Shown here: positions 18,006 to 26,251 of the stretch, piece by piece
Layout of the letters: every line of letters begins with the position of its first letter
Numbering within the stretch: the stretch's first letter is position 1
Assembly (NCBI RefSeq): GCF_000428125.1
Contig: NZ_ATZI01000006.1
Location: 62,001 to 126,000 of the forward strand
From: Bacteroides graminisolvens DSM 19988 = JCM 15093
GTDB lineage: Bacteria > Bacteroidota > Bacteroidia > Bacteroidales > Bacteroidaceae
Direction: 5' to 3'
Length of the DNA stretch: 64,000 nucleotides
Program-made: the position numbers and the translations under genes
Notes under the pieces: generated by a model
The model's database searches: none
What the model saw: only the letters and a program-made list of their open reading frames with translations
Told to the model about the DNA's origin: nothing

Positions 18006-18902
18006 TCAGCCCTTTTCCTCACGCTTTCTCTTCTTCCATAACTGCCAGGAATTAATCACATTTTGCCACAGCACATAAGAGCCCGGGCCTACAGACGCCA
18101 ACGGATTGAGGTACGTATGCGCCATCCAAATGGCAAGAATAGTATTCTTCTGCCCCAATGACTGTCCCCCGCTTATTCTGTCATGATACACACTTCCTAT
18201 TGTTTTGCCTAAGAAAAATTGCAAGCAACAAGCCACTAAGGCACCAACGGCAATTAAAATCTCGGTTACACCATCAGCCGGATTATGAATCAACGAGTTG
18301 ACTGTTTGGGCCGTAACAATGGCCAGAGAGAATGCCCACAGATAGAAAGCTAATTCGTGATAACTCATTAATTTCCGATGCACTTTAGGTAACACATGTT
18401 GCAAAGCCCAAGCCAGCAAGAACGGGAAGATAAGCAACGGAACCACTTTGCTTAGAATCAGGAAAAAAGATTCATAAAAATCAGCTCCCGCACGGGGTTC
18501 AATGACCGGAAAAATAAGTGGCACCGCAATAGCCGCACCGATATTGGCTAAAAGAGTATAAGTGGTTACGCTCGCTGCACTTCCTCCTAATTTAGAAGTA
18601 ATCACTGCCGCAGCCGTTGCAGTGGGACAAATTATACAAACGATAATGCCCTCGGCCACCAACTTATTGAAACGATATAGTAATAAATATATTGCCAGAG
18701 CACCAAGAATCTGAATACCAAGTAACCAAAAATGAAGTGGACTAATCTTTAAATCCTTGGGTTGCACCTTACTAAAGGTCAGCAGCAACATAACAAAGAT
18801 GAGCAACGGAGTAACAAATGAAAACAATATAAAAACCTGATAACCAATGGCTCCCACCAACATGGCAATGGGTAAGGTCCAGTCCTTAAAAAACTTAAGC
18901 AT
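18006..18902 (-). CDS. Bile acid:sodium symporter (BASS) family transporter
   Basis: The 298-residue protein has nine or ten hydrophobic helices and the BASS-family pattern IICPTATAAAVITSKLGGSA in the middle, the crossover region of this fold. Family members move bile acids, pantoate, sulfonates or other organic anions with sodium; the substrate cannot be told. The C-terminus is short and very basic (WKKRKREEKG), a positive-inside end. Its promoter side faces the TonB receptor gene; a TTACTTTG sequence near 18927-18934 is an imperfect -7 box. Confidence 0.8.
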   Translation of the reverse strand: MLKFFKDWTLPIAMLVGAIGYQVFILFSFVTPLLIFVMLLLTFSKVQPKDLKISPLHFWLLGIQILGALAIYLLLYRFNKLVAEGIIVCIICPTATAAAVITSKLGGSAASVTTYTLLANIGAAIAVPLIFPVIEPRAGADFYESFFLILSKVVPLLIFPFLLAWALQHVLPKVHRKLMSYHELAFYLWAFSLAIVTAQTVNSLIHNPADGVTEILIAVGALVACCLQFFLGKTIGSVYHDRISGGQSLGQKNTILAIWMAHTYLNPLASVGPGSYVLWQNVINSWQLWKKRKREEKG

Positions 18903-18956
18903 CGGGAAACATTTTAAAATTCAGTTGCAAAGTAAGACCTTAATAAGGAATAATAC

Positions 18957-18964
18957 TATCTTTG
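18957..18964 (+). promoter_or_regulatory. -7 box of the TonB receptor gene
   Basis: TATCTTTG fits TAnnTTTG, 31 bases before the ATG at 18996. Confidence 0.65.
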
Positions 18965-18995
18965 CGGCGATTTTTTAATTTAAAACAGTTTAAAA

Positions 18996-21041
18996 ATGAA
19001 AGAAAACAAGTTAACCGGGCGAACAGCCATCCGTTGGAAACAGTTCAACCACAAAACTTACTCTGTCTTCTGTAGCTTGAAGAAAGAAGTCAACATCGGT
19101 GTCTTAACAATTGCAACATTGGCTTTTGCCAACGTAAAAATTGCATCGGCACAGAATGACACAATCGGACAACTGAAGAACATGGAGCTGGAAGAGGTTG
19201 AGGTTACCGGCACCCGCGTTCCCCTAACCGAGATGCAATCGGCCAAAATGGTCACTGTACTCTCCCGTGATGAAATTCAAGCGGCAGCGGTACACAGTAT
19301 CAACGATCTTTTAGAATATGCCGCAGGCGTTGATGTCCGCCAGCGAAGCGAATTCGGTATACAAACAGACATCTCAGTACGGGGAGGTACTTTTGACCAA
19401 ACCACCATTCTTCTCAACGGGATCAACATCTGCGATCCTCAAACCGGACACAACACCGGAAATTTCCCGGTATCCATCCATGACATTGAACGAATAGAGA
19501 TACTTCAAGGCCCAGCTGCCAGAGTATTCGGAACCTCAGCCTTTACGGGAGCAATCAACATTGTGACCAAGAAAGCTACTGAGAATCAAATCACCGCCCA
19601 TTTAACAGGAGGCGGATACGGACTGCTGGGAACCGGTGCAGGGGTCAGCTACACTAACAAAAGGTTCGGGCATCAGCTTTCAACCAATTATAGCCGAAGT
19701 GACGGAGCTACCAAAAACAGTGATTTCAATACCCGGCGAGGGTTTTATGCGGGCTCATTCAACCACAAGGATGTAAATATGAAGTGGCAGCTTGGGCTAA
19801 GTGATCAGAAATTTGGAGCAAACACCTTTTATTCTGCCGCTTACGATAACCAATACGAAGAGACCCGCAAATACATTGCTTCCGTACAGGCACAAACCAA
19901 AGGAACAATTAAATTTACTCCGGCTTTCTACTGGAATCGTTCCCTCGATCATTTTCAACTGATCAGGAATACTCATACCGGAGAGAACTTTCACCAGACC
20001 GATGTTTTTGGTGCCAGTCTGAACGCTTCGTTCAATTCTTCATGGGGCAAAACCTCCTTGGGTGCCGAGATTCGTAACGAGGGAATATTGAGTACAAACT
20101 TAGGCAAGCCTCTTGACGAAGATCAGTACGTAAACATTCCCGGAGAGGACCAGCAATATACCCGGAAAGATAACAGAACCAATGTAGGATACTATTTGGA
20201 ACACAACATCTTATTCTCTCGGGTTACCGTTTCCATGGGTGCCTTGGCGAATATGAATACGGCACTGGATCATAAGTTTCGCTTCTATCCGGGAATAGAC
20301 ATATCGTACAGGCCAACCGATAACATCAAATTGTTTGCCTCATGGAACATGGCGCTGCGAATGCCTACTTTTACGGATTTGTATTACAAGAGCCCAACCA
20401 TACAGGGAAATGTAGGATTAAAACCCGAAAAGACTCAGGCTTTCAGTATCGGTGCCAACTACCGGACTGACTATTTCCAATCGTCATTAAGTTCTTTCTA
20501 CAACAAAGGAAAAGACATGATTTATTGGGTGATGTACTCGGTCGACGACATTTACCATTCTGCCAATTTTGAACTGGATAACATGGGAGTGGAGCTTTCT
20601 TCGTCCATCGACTTCCGGCGACTGACTAACGGAAAGAGTTGGCTGCAAGATTTAAGCATTAATTATGCGTACATCTATCAGCACCGCAAAGACAATGAGG
20701 AAATCTATAAATCAAGTTACGGGCTGGAGTATTTACGACACAAACTGGTGGCACGCCTCAATCATCGTGTGTGGAATAAACTAACAGCCAACTGGGCGTT
20801 CCGGTGGCAAGACCGCACAGGCAGTTACATCAAATACAACGAGATGAATCAATCAACCAATCAGTTGGTTCCCTATGCTTCGTACTGCGTGCTCGACCTG
20901 AGGTTGTCGTGGAATGCACCCAAATATAAACTCTTTGCAGAAGCAAATAACCTGCTCAACCGGACTTACTATGATTTCGGCAACCTGCCTCAACCCGGAA
21001 TATGGCTGAAAGCAGGCATCAGTTATCAAATCAATCTGTAA
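18996..21041 (+). CDS. TonB-dependent outer-membrane receptor, BtuB-like
   Basis: The 681-residue protein has an unusually long N-terminal leader (about 53 residues) with a basic front half (SVFCSLKKEVNIGVLTIATL) before ...KIASAQ. It is followed by a TonB-box-like MELEEVEVTGTR, a plug domain (LSRDEIQAAAVHSINDLLEY, DISVRGGTFDQTTILLNGI, IERIEILQGPAARVFGTSAF) and a 22-strand-type barrel ending in SYQINL. Plug and size resemble BtuB and relatives that import cobalamin or other scarce ligands. No SusD-like partner follows and no cobalamin riboswitch precedes it, so the ligand is open. Confidence 0.87.
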   Translation: MKENKLTGRTAIRWKQFNHKTYSVFCSLKKEVNIGVLTIATLAFANVKIASAQNDTIGQLKNMELEEVEVTGTRVPLTEMQSAKMVTVLSRDEIQAAAVHSINDLLEYAAGVDVRQRSEFGIQTDISVRGGTFDQTTILLNGINICDPQTGHNTGNFPVSIHDIERIEILQGPAARVFGTSAFTGAINIVTKKATENQITAHLTGGGYGLLGTGAGVSYTNKRFGHQLSTNYSRSDGATKNSDFNTRRGFYAGSFNHKDVNMKWQLGLSDQKFGANTFYSAAYDNQYEETRKYIASVQAQTKGTIKFTPAFYWNRSLDHFQLIRNTHTGENFHQTDVFGASLNASFNSSWGKTSLGAEIRNEGILSTNLGKPLDEDQYVNIPGEDQQYTRKDNRTNVGYYLEHNILFSRVTVSMGALANMNTALDHKFRFYPGIDISYRPTDNIKLFASWNMALRMPTFTDLYYKSPTIQGNVGLKPEKTQAFSIGANYRTDYFQSSLSSFYNKGKDMIYWVMYSVDDIYHSANFELDNMGVELSSSIDFRRLTNGKSWLQDLSINYAYIYQHRKDNEEIYKSSYGLEYLRHKLVARLNHRVWNKLTANWAFRWQDRTGSYIKYNEMNQSTNQLVPYASYCVLDLRLSWNAPKYKLFAEANNLLNRTYYDFGNLPQPGIWLKAGISYQINL

Positions 21042-21056
21042 TCATTAACAAATACC

Positions 21057-21097
21057 AAAGGCGAGGTGTTATCTCATCCATACGCCTCGCCTTTATT
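21057..21097 (+). terminator. Terminator after the TonB receptor gene
   Basis: A stem of AAAGGCGAGG pairs with CCTCGCCTTT across an 18-base loop and is followed by ATTTAT. Confidence 0.75.
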
Positions 21098-21185
21098 TAT
21101 AGTCTATTAGTAACATATTCTTTGAAGATTAGCGCAAAAAGTCCAAAAGTTAAGGGTAAAAGGTCTAGTTTCGGCAAATTTCTAC

Positions 21186-21193
21186 TACATTTG
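21186..21193 (+). promoter_or_regulatory. -7 box of the amidase-MCE operon
   Basis: TACATTTG fits TAnnTTTG, only 14 bases before the amidase ATG, so the leader is very short. Confidence 0.65.
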
Positions 21194-21207
21194 CAATTAA
21201 TTACCCT

Positions 21208-22452
21208 ATGAAGCAAGTATATAAATACATATTGTTATTTTGTATTGGCCTCTGGTTGCCATGGCTGCCCGACTGCTCCACTGCTTGGGCCAAAGATTTT
21301 GTTGTCGTTATTGATCCGGGGCATGGCGGACACGATCCGGGTGCCGTAGGTAGAATATCTAAGGAGAAGAACATCAACCTGAACGTGGCTCTTAAGTTAG
21401 GCAGACTCATCAAGAACAACAATGATGATGTCAAAGTGATTTTCACCCGAAGCACGGATGTTTTTATTCCGCTCGACCGACGGGCGGAAATTGCCAATGA
21501 TGCCAAAGCCGATCTCTTTATCTCAATACATACTAATTCCGTAGCCGGCTCAAGAACAGCAAAGGGCGCATCGACATGGACGCTGGGTCTAGCCAAATCA
21601 GAAGCAAACCTGGCTGTTGCCAAACGAGAGAACTCCGTTATTCTGTATGAAAGCGATTACAAGACAAGGTATGCTGGTTTTAATCCTAACTCAGCCGAAT
21701 CATATATCATTTTTGAGTTCATGCAAGACAAATACATGTCGCAAAGCGTGCACCTGGCTTCGTTAGTACAAAAAGAATTCCGCAATACCTGCAACCGCAT
21801 TGACCGGGGTGTGCATCAAGCCGGTTTTTTGGTGCTCAAAGCAAGTGCCATGCCTAGCATTTTGGTTGAACTTGGCTTTATTTCTACCCCCGAAGAAGAA
21901 GCGTATCTCAACACGGAAGAAGGAACATCATCACTAGCCCAAGGCATATACAGAGCATTTCTCAGATACAAGCGAGAGCATGAGATTAGAATCAACGGCT
22001 CCAGCCGTACTGTGATTCCCAAAGATATAGAAGACGATACAACCAAAGCAATAACCGCAGCAGCAGATTCTTCTAAAAAAGACAGTTCATCGAGAGCTTC
22101 TCAAAATCAGGAAGTGAAGCAGGAACAGAAAGTGGAGAAAACCGTGGTTCCACTTGTGGAAACAAACGCTGCAACGAAAGAAGAAATTATATTCAAAATA
22201 CAAATACTAACCTCCTCCAGCCCATTGAAAAGTACCGATAAACGTTTCAAAGGCTTGAAAGATGTAGAGTACTACCAAGAAGGAGGATTGTACAAATACA
22301 CTTATGGCGCTTCTGCGGATTACAATAAAGTACTCAGAACAAAGCGCTCCATCTCGACCGACTTTAAAGATGCGTTCATTATAGCTTTCAAAGAAGGAAA
22401 GAAGATGGACGTAAACGCCGCTATCAGTGAATTTAAAAAGAACAGGAAATAA
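21208..22452 (+). CDS. N-acetylmuramoyl-L-alanine amidase (AmiC type)
   Basis: The 414-residue exported enzyme cleaves the amide bond between muramic acid and the peptide in peptidoglycan. A signal peptide (about 1-27, ending STAWA) is followed by an Amidase_3 domain: VVVIDPGHGGHDPGAVG (zinc His), ISIHTNS (second His), and ILVELGFIS (catalytic Glu) at its end. A Ser/Lys/Glu-rich linker (about 275-325) leads to a C-terminal domain of about 80 residues that may be SPOR-like; this part is inferred. The MCE gene follows after 14 bases, a pairing suggesting linked envelope functions. Confidence 0.92.
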   Translation: MKQVYKYILLFCIGLWLPWLPDCSTAWAKDFVVVIDPGHGGHDPGAVGRISKEKNINLNVALKLGRLIKNNNDDVKVIFTRSTDVFIPLDRRAEIANDAKADLFISIHTNSVAGSRTAKGASTWTLGLAKSEANLAVAKRENSVILYESDYKTRYAGFNPNSAESYIIFEFMQDKYMSQSVHLASLVQKEFRNTCNRIDRGVHQAGFLVLKASAMPSILVELGFISTPEEEAYLNTEEGTSSLAQGIYRAFLRYKREHEIRINGSSRTVIPKDIEDDTTKAITAAADSSKKDSSSRASQNQEVKQEQKVEKTVVPLVETNAATKEEIIFKIQILTSSSPLKSTDKRFKGLKDVEYYQEGGLYKYTYGASADYNKVLRTKRSISTDFKDAFIIAFKEGKKMDVNAAISEFKKNRK

Positions 22453-22466
22453 TAAAAAGAAAAAAT

Positions 22467-23366
22467 ATGATTGCTAAATATATTACGAAGGAAGTTAAAA
22501 TAGGCATAGCAAGTATTATCGCATTAGGAGTAGTTGTTTATGGCATTAATTATCTGAAAGGAATCAGAATGTTCAAACCAAGCAGTTACTTTTATTTTAA
22601 ATACGAGGATGTGAATGCATTAGCTAAATCGAGTCCGGTATTTGCCGATGGCTTTCGCGTAGGTATTGTAAGTGACATATCATACGACTACAACCAGCGT
22701 GGCAACGTTGTGGTAGAAGTGGAACTCGACAAAGACATGAGAATTCCCAAAGGTAGTACCGGCGAACTGGTAACAGAGATGATGGGAGGAGTCAGAATGA
22801 ACATATTACTGGCCAACAACCCTCGCGAAAGCTACTCCGTTGGCGACACCATTCCCGGAACACTTAACAACGGCATCATGGCCGGTGCGGCCGAACTGAT
22901 GCCCCAAATAGAGAAAATGCTTCCCAAACTCGATTCTATTTTAATATCTTTAAATACGATTCTTAGTAATCCCGATATTCCAGCTACGCTGAAATCGGTC
23001 AGAAACAGCACGGCAAACCTGGAGGCTGCAAGCGGACAAATGAGAAAGCTCATGAATAAAGACATTCCTCAGCTAACAGGCAAGCTCAATACAATCAGTG
23101 ATAACTTTGTTGTAATCAGCAGCAATTTAAAAGAGATTGATTACGCAGCCACGTTTAACAAGATTGATTCTACCATTCATAACGTGCAGCTAATCACTCA
23201 GAAGCTTAACAGCAAAGACAATAGTGTAGGACTACTACTGAATGACCCCGCTCTGTATAACAACCTAAACACTACCAGTGCCAATGCAGCAAGTCTTCTT
23301 GAGGACCTCAAAGCCAATCCGAAAAGGTATGTTCACTTCTCTATTTTTGGAAGAAAACAAAAATAA
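22467..23366 (+). CDS. MCE-domain (MlaD-like) lipid transport protein
   Basis: The 299-residue protein has a single N-terminal membrane anchor (about 12-29, IGIASIIALGVVVYGINYL) and an MlaD/MCE domain (about 38-115: FYFKYEDVNALAKSSPVFADGFRVGIV). A long helical tail follows, rich in N/S/L repeats. MCE proteins form hexameric rings or tubes that carry phospholipids between inner and outer membranes. No ATPase or permease of an Mla system is next to it, so its partners are encoded elsewhere. It shares an operon with the upstream amidase. Confidence 0.9.
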   Translation: MIAKYITKEVKIGIASIIALGVVVYGINYLKGIRMFKPSSYFYFKYEDVNALAKSSPVFADGFRVGIVSDISYDYNQRGNVVVEVELDKDMRIPKGSTGELVTEMMGGVRMNILLANNPRESYSVGDTIPGTLNNGIMAGAAELMPQIEKMLPKLDSILISLNTILSNPDIPATLKSVRNSTANLEAASGQMRKLMNKDIPQLTGKLNTISDNFVVISSNLKEIDYAATFNKIDSTIHNVQLITQKLNSKDNSVGLLLNDPALYNNLNTTSANAASLLEDLKANPKRYVHFSIFGRKQK

Positions 23367-23704
23367 GATCTCGGTTTATATAGATTATATCTAAATAACA
23401 AGTTATGGTTTTACATACCCTTAAAAGTGGGCTAACTCGCTGTTACAAACCTATTGCGAGAGCTTATGTTATAAAACACAAGCGCGACACATAGGAGGTA
23501 AAACAACTGATTATCAAGGATTTAAATAAAATCAAGTATCTATATAAGAGAGCAGAATAGTGTCATTCTATAAGTGGCTGAAACAAAAGGATTTATTCTT
23601 TCATTGAAAAACGCAAGAAAAAAAGCATTTGTTTTTCTCGAATAAGATTCCCAAATTTGCAATTGTAGAAGTTTTACTTAATTAATAAATGTATTGATGT
23701 CGTT
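23367..23704 (+). promoter_or_regulatory. Upstream region of dnaA
   Basis: This 338-base AT-rich gap contains a hairpin (CTCGC / GCGAG with flanking GCT/AGC, 23431-23463). Directly after it lies an imperfect inverted repeat, TATGTTATAAAACACA (23465-23480), which resembles the ATGTT-N4-AACAT sites found elsewhere in the window. I find no cluster of DnaA boxes (TTATNCACA) and no exact TAnnTTTG box; AAATTTGC near 23655 is the nearest promoter-like sequence. The rest holds nothing I recognise. Confidence 0.45.
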
Positions 23705-25117
23705 ATGATTGAAACAAATCATGTCGGCTTATGGAACCGCTGTCTTCAAGTTATTAGAGACAATGTTCCCGAGACGACGTTTAACACCTGGTTTGTCCCT
23801 ATTGTCCCCCTGAAATACGAGGACAATACATTGACTGTACAAGTTCCGAGTCAGTTCTTTTATGAATTCATAGAAGATAAGTTCGTGGATTTGCTTCGTG
23901 CTACTTTATATAAGGTTATTGGAGATGGTACAAAGCTGATGTACAACGTCATGGTTGACAAGAGTTCAAAGACTACTGTTAACCTTGAAGCGAGTAATCG
24001 TTCTACCGCCATCCCCAATAAAAGCACGATAAGAAGCGGAGGCAACAAAGCTCCGAACATTCTCAAGGCACCGGCTGTGCAGGATCTTGATCCTCAATTG
24101 AACCCGGATTATAATTTCGATAACTTTATTGAAGGGTACAGCAACAAACTATCGAGAAGCGTAGCCGAAGCCGTGGCTCAAAGTCCGGCTAAAACAGTAT
24201 TCAACCCTCTTTTTATCCACGGAGCCTCCGGAGTAGGAAAAACTCACTTGGCCAATGCAATCGGAACAAAGATAAAAGAGATTTATCCCGAGAAAAGAGT
24301 GTTATATGTATCTGCACACTTGTTTCAGGTACAATATACGGACTCGGTTCGTAATAACACGACAAACGATTTCATCAATTTCTATCAAACCATTGATGTA
24401 TTGATCATTGATGATATTCAAGAGTTTGCAGGAGTAACCAAAACCCAAAATACTTTTTTCCACATCTTCAATCACTTACATCAGAACGGTAAGCAGCTGA
24501 TATTGACTTCAGACCGCGCTCCTGTTCTATTACAAGGCGTTGAAGAGCGATTGCTTACCCGTTTTAAGTGGGGTATGGTAGCCGAGCTCGAAAAGCCGAC
24601 TGTGGAGTTAAGAAAGAATATTCTTAGAAATAAGATTCATAGAGACGGATTGGAGTTTCCACCGGAAGTGATTGAGTATATTGCCGAGAACGTAAACGAG
24701 AGCGTTCGAGACCTGGAAGGCATTGTGATATCAATCATGGCACACTCAACGATTTATAACAAAGACATTGATTTGGAATTGGCTCAACGAATCGTTAAGA
24801 AGGTTGTTAAGTACGAGACCAAAGCCATAACGATTGATGACATCATCGGTACAACGTGCAAGCATTACGAAATTGAACCTGCGGCAATTTATACTAAATC
24901 AAGAAAAAGAGAAGTTGTACAGGTCAGACAAGTGGCCATGTTCCTGGCTAAGAAGCACACTGATTATTCTTCATCCAGAATAGGACAGCTCATTGGCAAC
25001 AAAGACCATGCAACCGTACTTCATGCTTGTAAAATAGTGAAAGAACTTTGTGAAGTAGATAAAAGCTTCCACTCTGATTTGGAAGCAATAGAAAATACCT
25101 TGAAGAAAAGAAACTAA
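23705..25117 (+). CDS. dnaA: Chromosomal replication initiator DnaA
   Basis: The 470-residue protein opens the replication origin. The N-terminal domain I (about 1-85; [21 protein letters not shown]) is followed by a variable linker (85-130). The AAA+ ATPase domain has Walker [19 protein letters not shown], Walker [11 protein letters not shown], and sensor regions ending near [11 protein letters not shown]. The C-terminal DNA-binding domain carries the signature [21 protein letters not shown]. All motifs look intact. It is monocistronic: a nitroreductase converges on it across a strong terminator. Confidence 0.98.
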   Translation: MIETNHVGLWNRCLQVIRDNVPETTFNTWFVPIVPLKYEDNTLTVQVPSQFFYEFIEDKFVDLLRATLYKVIGDGTKLMYNVMVDKSSKTTVNLEASNRSTAIPNKSTIRSGGNKAPNILKAPAVQDLDPQLNPDYNFDNFIEGYSNKLSRSVAEAVAQSPAKTVFNPLFIHGASGVGKTHLANAIGTKIKEIYPEKRVLYVSAHLFQVQYTDSVRNNTTNDFINFYQTIDVLIIDDIQEFAGVTKTQNTFFHIFNHLHQNGKQLILTSDRAPVLLQGVEERLLTRFKWGMVAELEKPTVELRKNILRNKIHRDGLEFPPEVIEYIAENVNESVRDLEGIVISIMAHSTIYNKDIDLELAQRIVKKVVKYETKAITIDDIIGTTCKHYEIEPAAIYTKSRKREVVQVRQVAMFLAKKHTDYSSSRIGQLIGNKDHATVLHACKIVKELCEVDKSFHSDLEAIENTLKKRN

Positions 25118-25135
25118 GAAAAATACTTATTAAGT

Positions 25136-25172
25136 AAATGCCGGTATAAAATCATGTTTTATACCGGCATTT
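25136..25172. terminator. Bidirectional terminator between dnaA and the nitroreductase gene
   Basis: A 16-bp perfect stem (AAATGCCGGTATAAAA / TTTTATACCGGCATTT) with a five-base loop has A/T tails on both sides. Confidence 0.85.
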
Positions 25173-25182
25173 ATATTATATG

Positions 25183-25923
25183 CTAGTCAAGAAAACCTTG
25201 AGCACGCAATGCATTGAGCAAATTCACTGAGGTTGCTTCATTGTCTTTCTTGGTGTACCTCACATCCGTAAACACTTGAGCCAATGTTTCTTTCTTATTC
25301 TCTTGAATAAACTTCATATTTTGAGGCAAAGACTCTTTATACGCATACAACTGATCCAGCTCATCGGGCGTATAATCATGATAGTGCTCTTGATGAATAA
25401 GCCCCTGAAAAGGCAACCGATCTACCTGGTCAGGTATCTCAGCCGGGTAGCCAAGCGTAATGGTCGTAACCGGAAATACCAGTCGCGGCAACTGAAGAGC
25501 ATCAATGATAGGCTGAGGATTGTACGTCGTGGTGCCCAGGTAACAAATACCCAAACCTTTGTCTTCGGCCAGCGTGCAAAAAGTTTGCGCAACCAGCAAG
25601 GTATCTACAGCAGCATTCATGAACGACTGAAAATTTTCGTATCCGGGTTCTGCGTTTCTTTGAACGCACCATTGGCTGAAACGTCTGAAATCAGCGCAAA
25701 AGGTTAACACTACCGGAGCCTGCTTCACCATCGGCTGATTATAATGCGCAGGAGAGAGTTTCTCTTTCATTTCAACATCCCGGGTAACAATAACGCTGTA
25801 AACCTGCATATTGCCAACCGTAGAGGCCCGAAAAGAAGTCTCAAGCAAATCATTTAACAATTCATCAGCCACATCGGTCGTCTGATACTTGCGAATGGTT
25901 CGTCTATTCTTTATTGATTCCAT
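25183..25923 (-). CDS. Nitroreductase family NAD(P)H oxidoreductase
   Basis: The 246-residue protein has the flavin-binding nitroreductase start (SIKNRRTIRKYQ), the FMN-contact regions (SFRASTVGNMQVYSVIV) and GLGICYLGTTTYNPQPI. Size and C-terminal extension resemble the NfsA/Frp group, which reduces nitro-compounds, quinones or flavins with NADPH. The substrate in the cell is unknown. The frame extends six codons upstream, but that start lies within the -7 box at 25939-25946, so the ATG at 25923 is used. Confidence 0.88.
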   Translation of the reverse strand: MESIKNRRTIRKYQTTDVADELLNDLLETSFRASTVGNMQVYSVIVTRDVEMKEKLSPAHYNQPMVKQAPVVLTFCADFRRFSQWCVQRNAEPGYENFQSFMNAAVDTLLVAQTFCTLAEDKGLGICYLGTTTYNPQPIIDALQLPRLVFPVTTITLGYPAEIPDQVDRLPFQGLIHQEHYHDYTPDELDQLYAYKESLPQNMKFIQENKKETLAQVFTDVRYTKKDNEATSVNLLNALRAQGFLD

Positions 25924-25938
25924 TGTTTTAGTTTTCAG

Positions 25939-25946
25939 CAAATATA
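25939..25946 (-). promoter_or_regulatory. -7 box of the nitroreductase gene
   Basis: TATATTTG on the minus strand fits TAnnTTTG and overlaps the alternative start at 25941, which excludes that start. Confidence 0.65.
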
Positions 25947-26144
25947 TACCAATTTCACTTCACAAACGAACATCAAATGATTAAAAATACCAAAAAAGAA
26001 AAACTATTCATCTGTTTGAAACAAGTAAATTATATATTTTGGATAACTTTAAAGGATACATAAAAACATAAAACACTGATAATCAACTATTTAAATATTC
26101 AATTTGGAAAACTTTATTTTTAATATTAAAAACCTATCTATAAA

Positions 26145-26176
26145 TTTGGGAATAACAAAAAACATTCCTAGATTTG
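26145..26176 (+). promoter_or_regulatory. -33/-7 promoter of nrdJ
   Basis: TTTG at 26145-26148, a 20-base spacer and TAGATTTG at 26169-26176 form a complete Bacteroides promoter, giving a leader of about 70 bases. The remaining AT-rich 25950-26144 holds nothing recognised; no cobalamin riboswitch is present before this B12-dependent enzyme. Confidence 0.75.
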
Positions 26177-26251
26177 CAAATACATTTGTTAACGATAAGT
26201 ATTACTTCTACACCTTACTTATTATTTTTAATCATCTAAGAAAATAGCAAC

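Noticed and set aside
23367..23704. Possible replication origin before dnaA
   Set aside because: No cluster of DnaA boxes and no clear AT-rich 13-mers could be found by eye; a GC-skew plot of the whole genome would decide.
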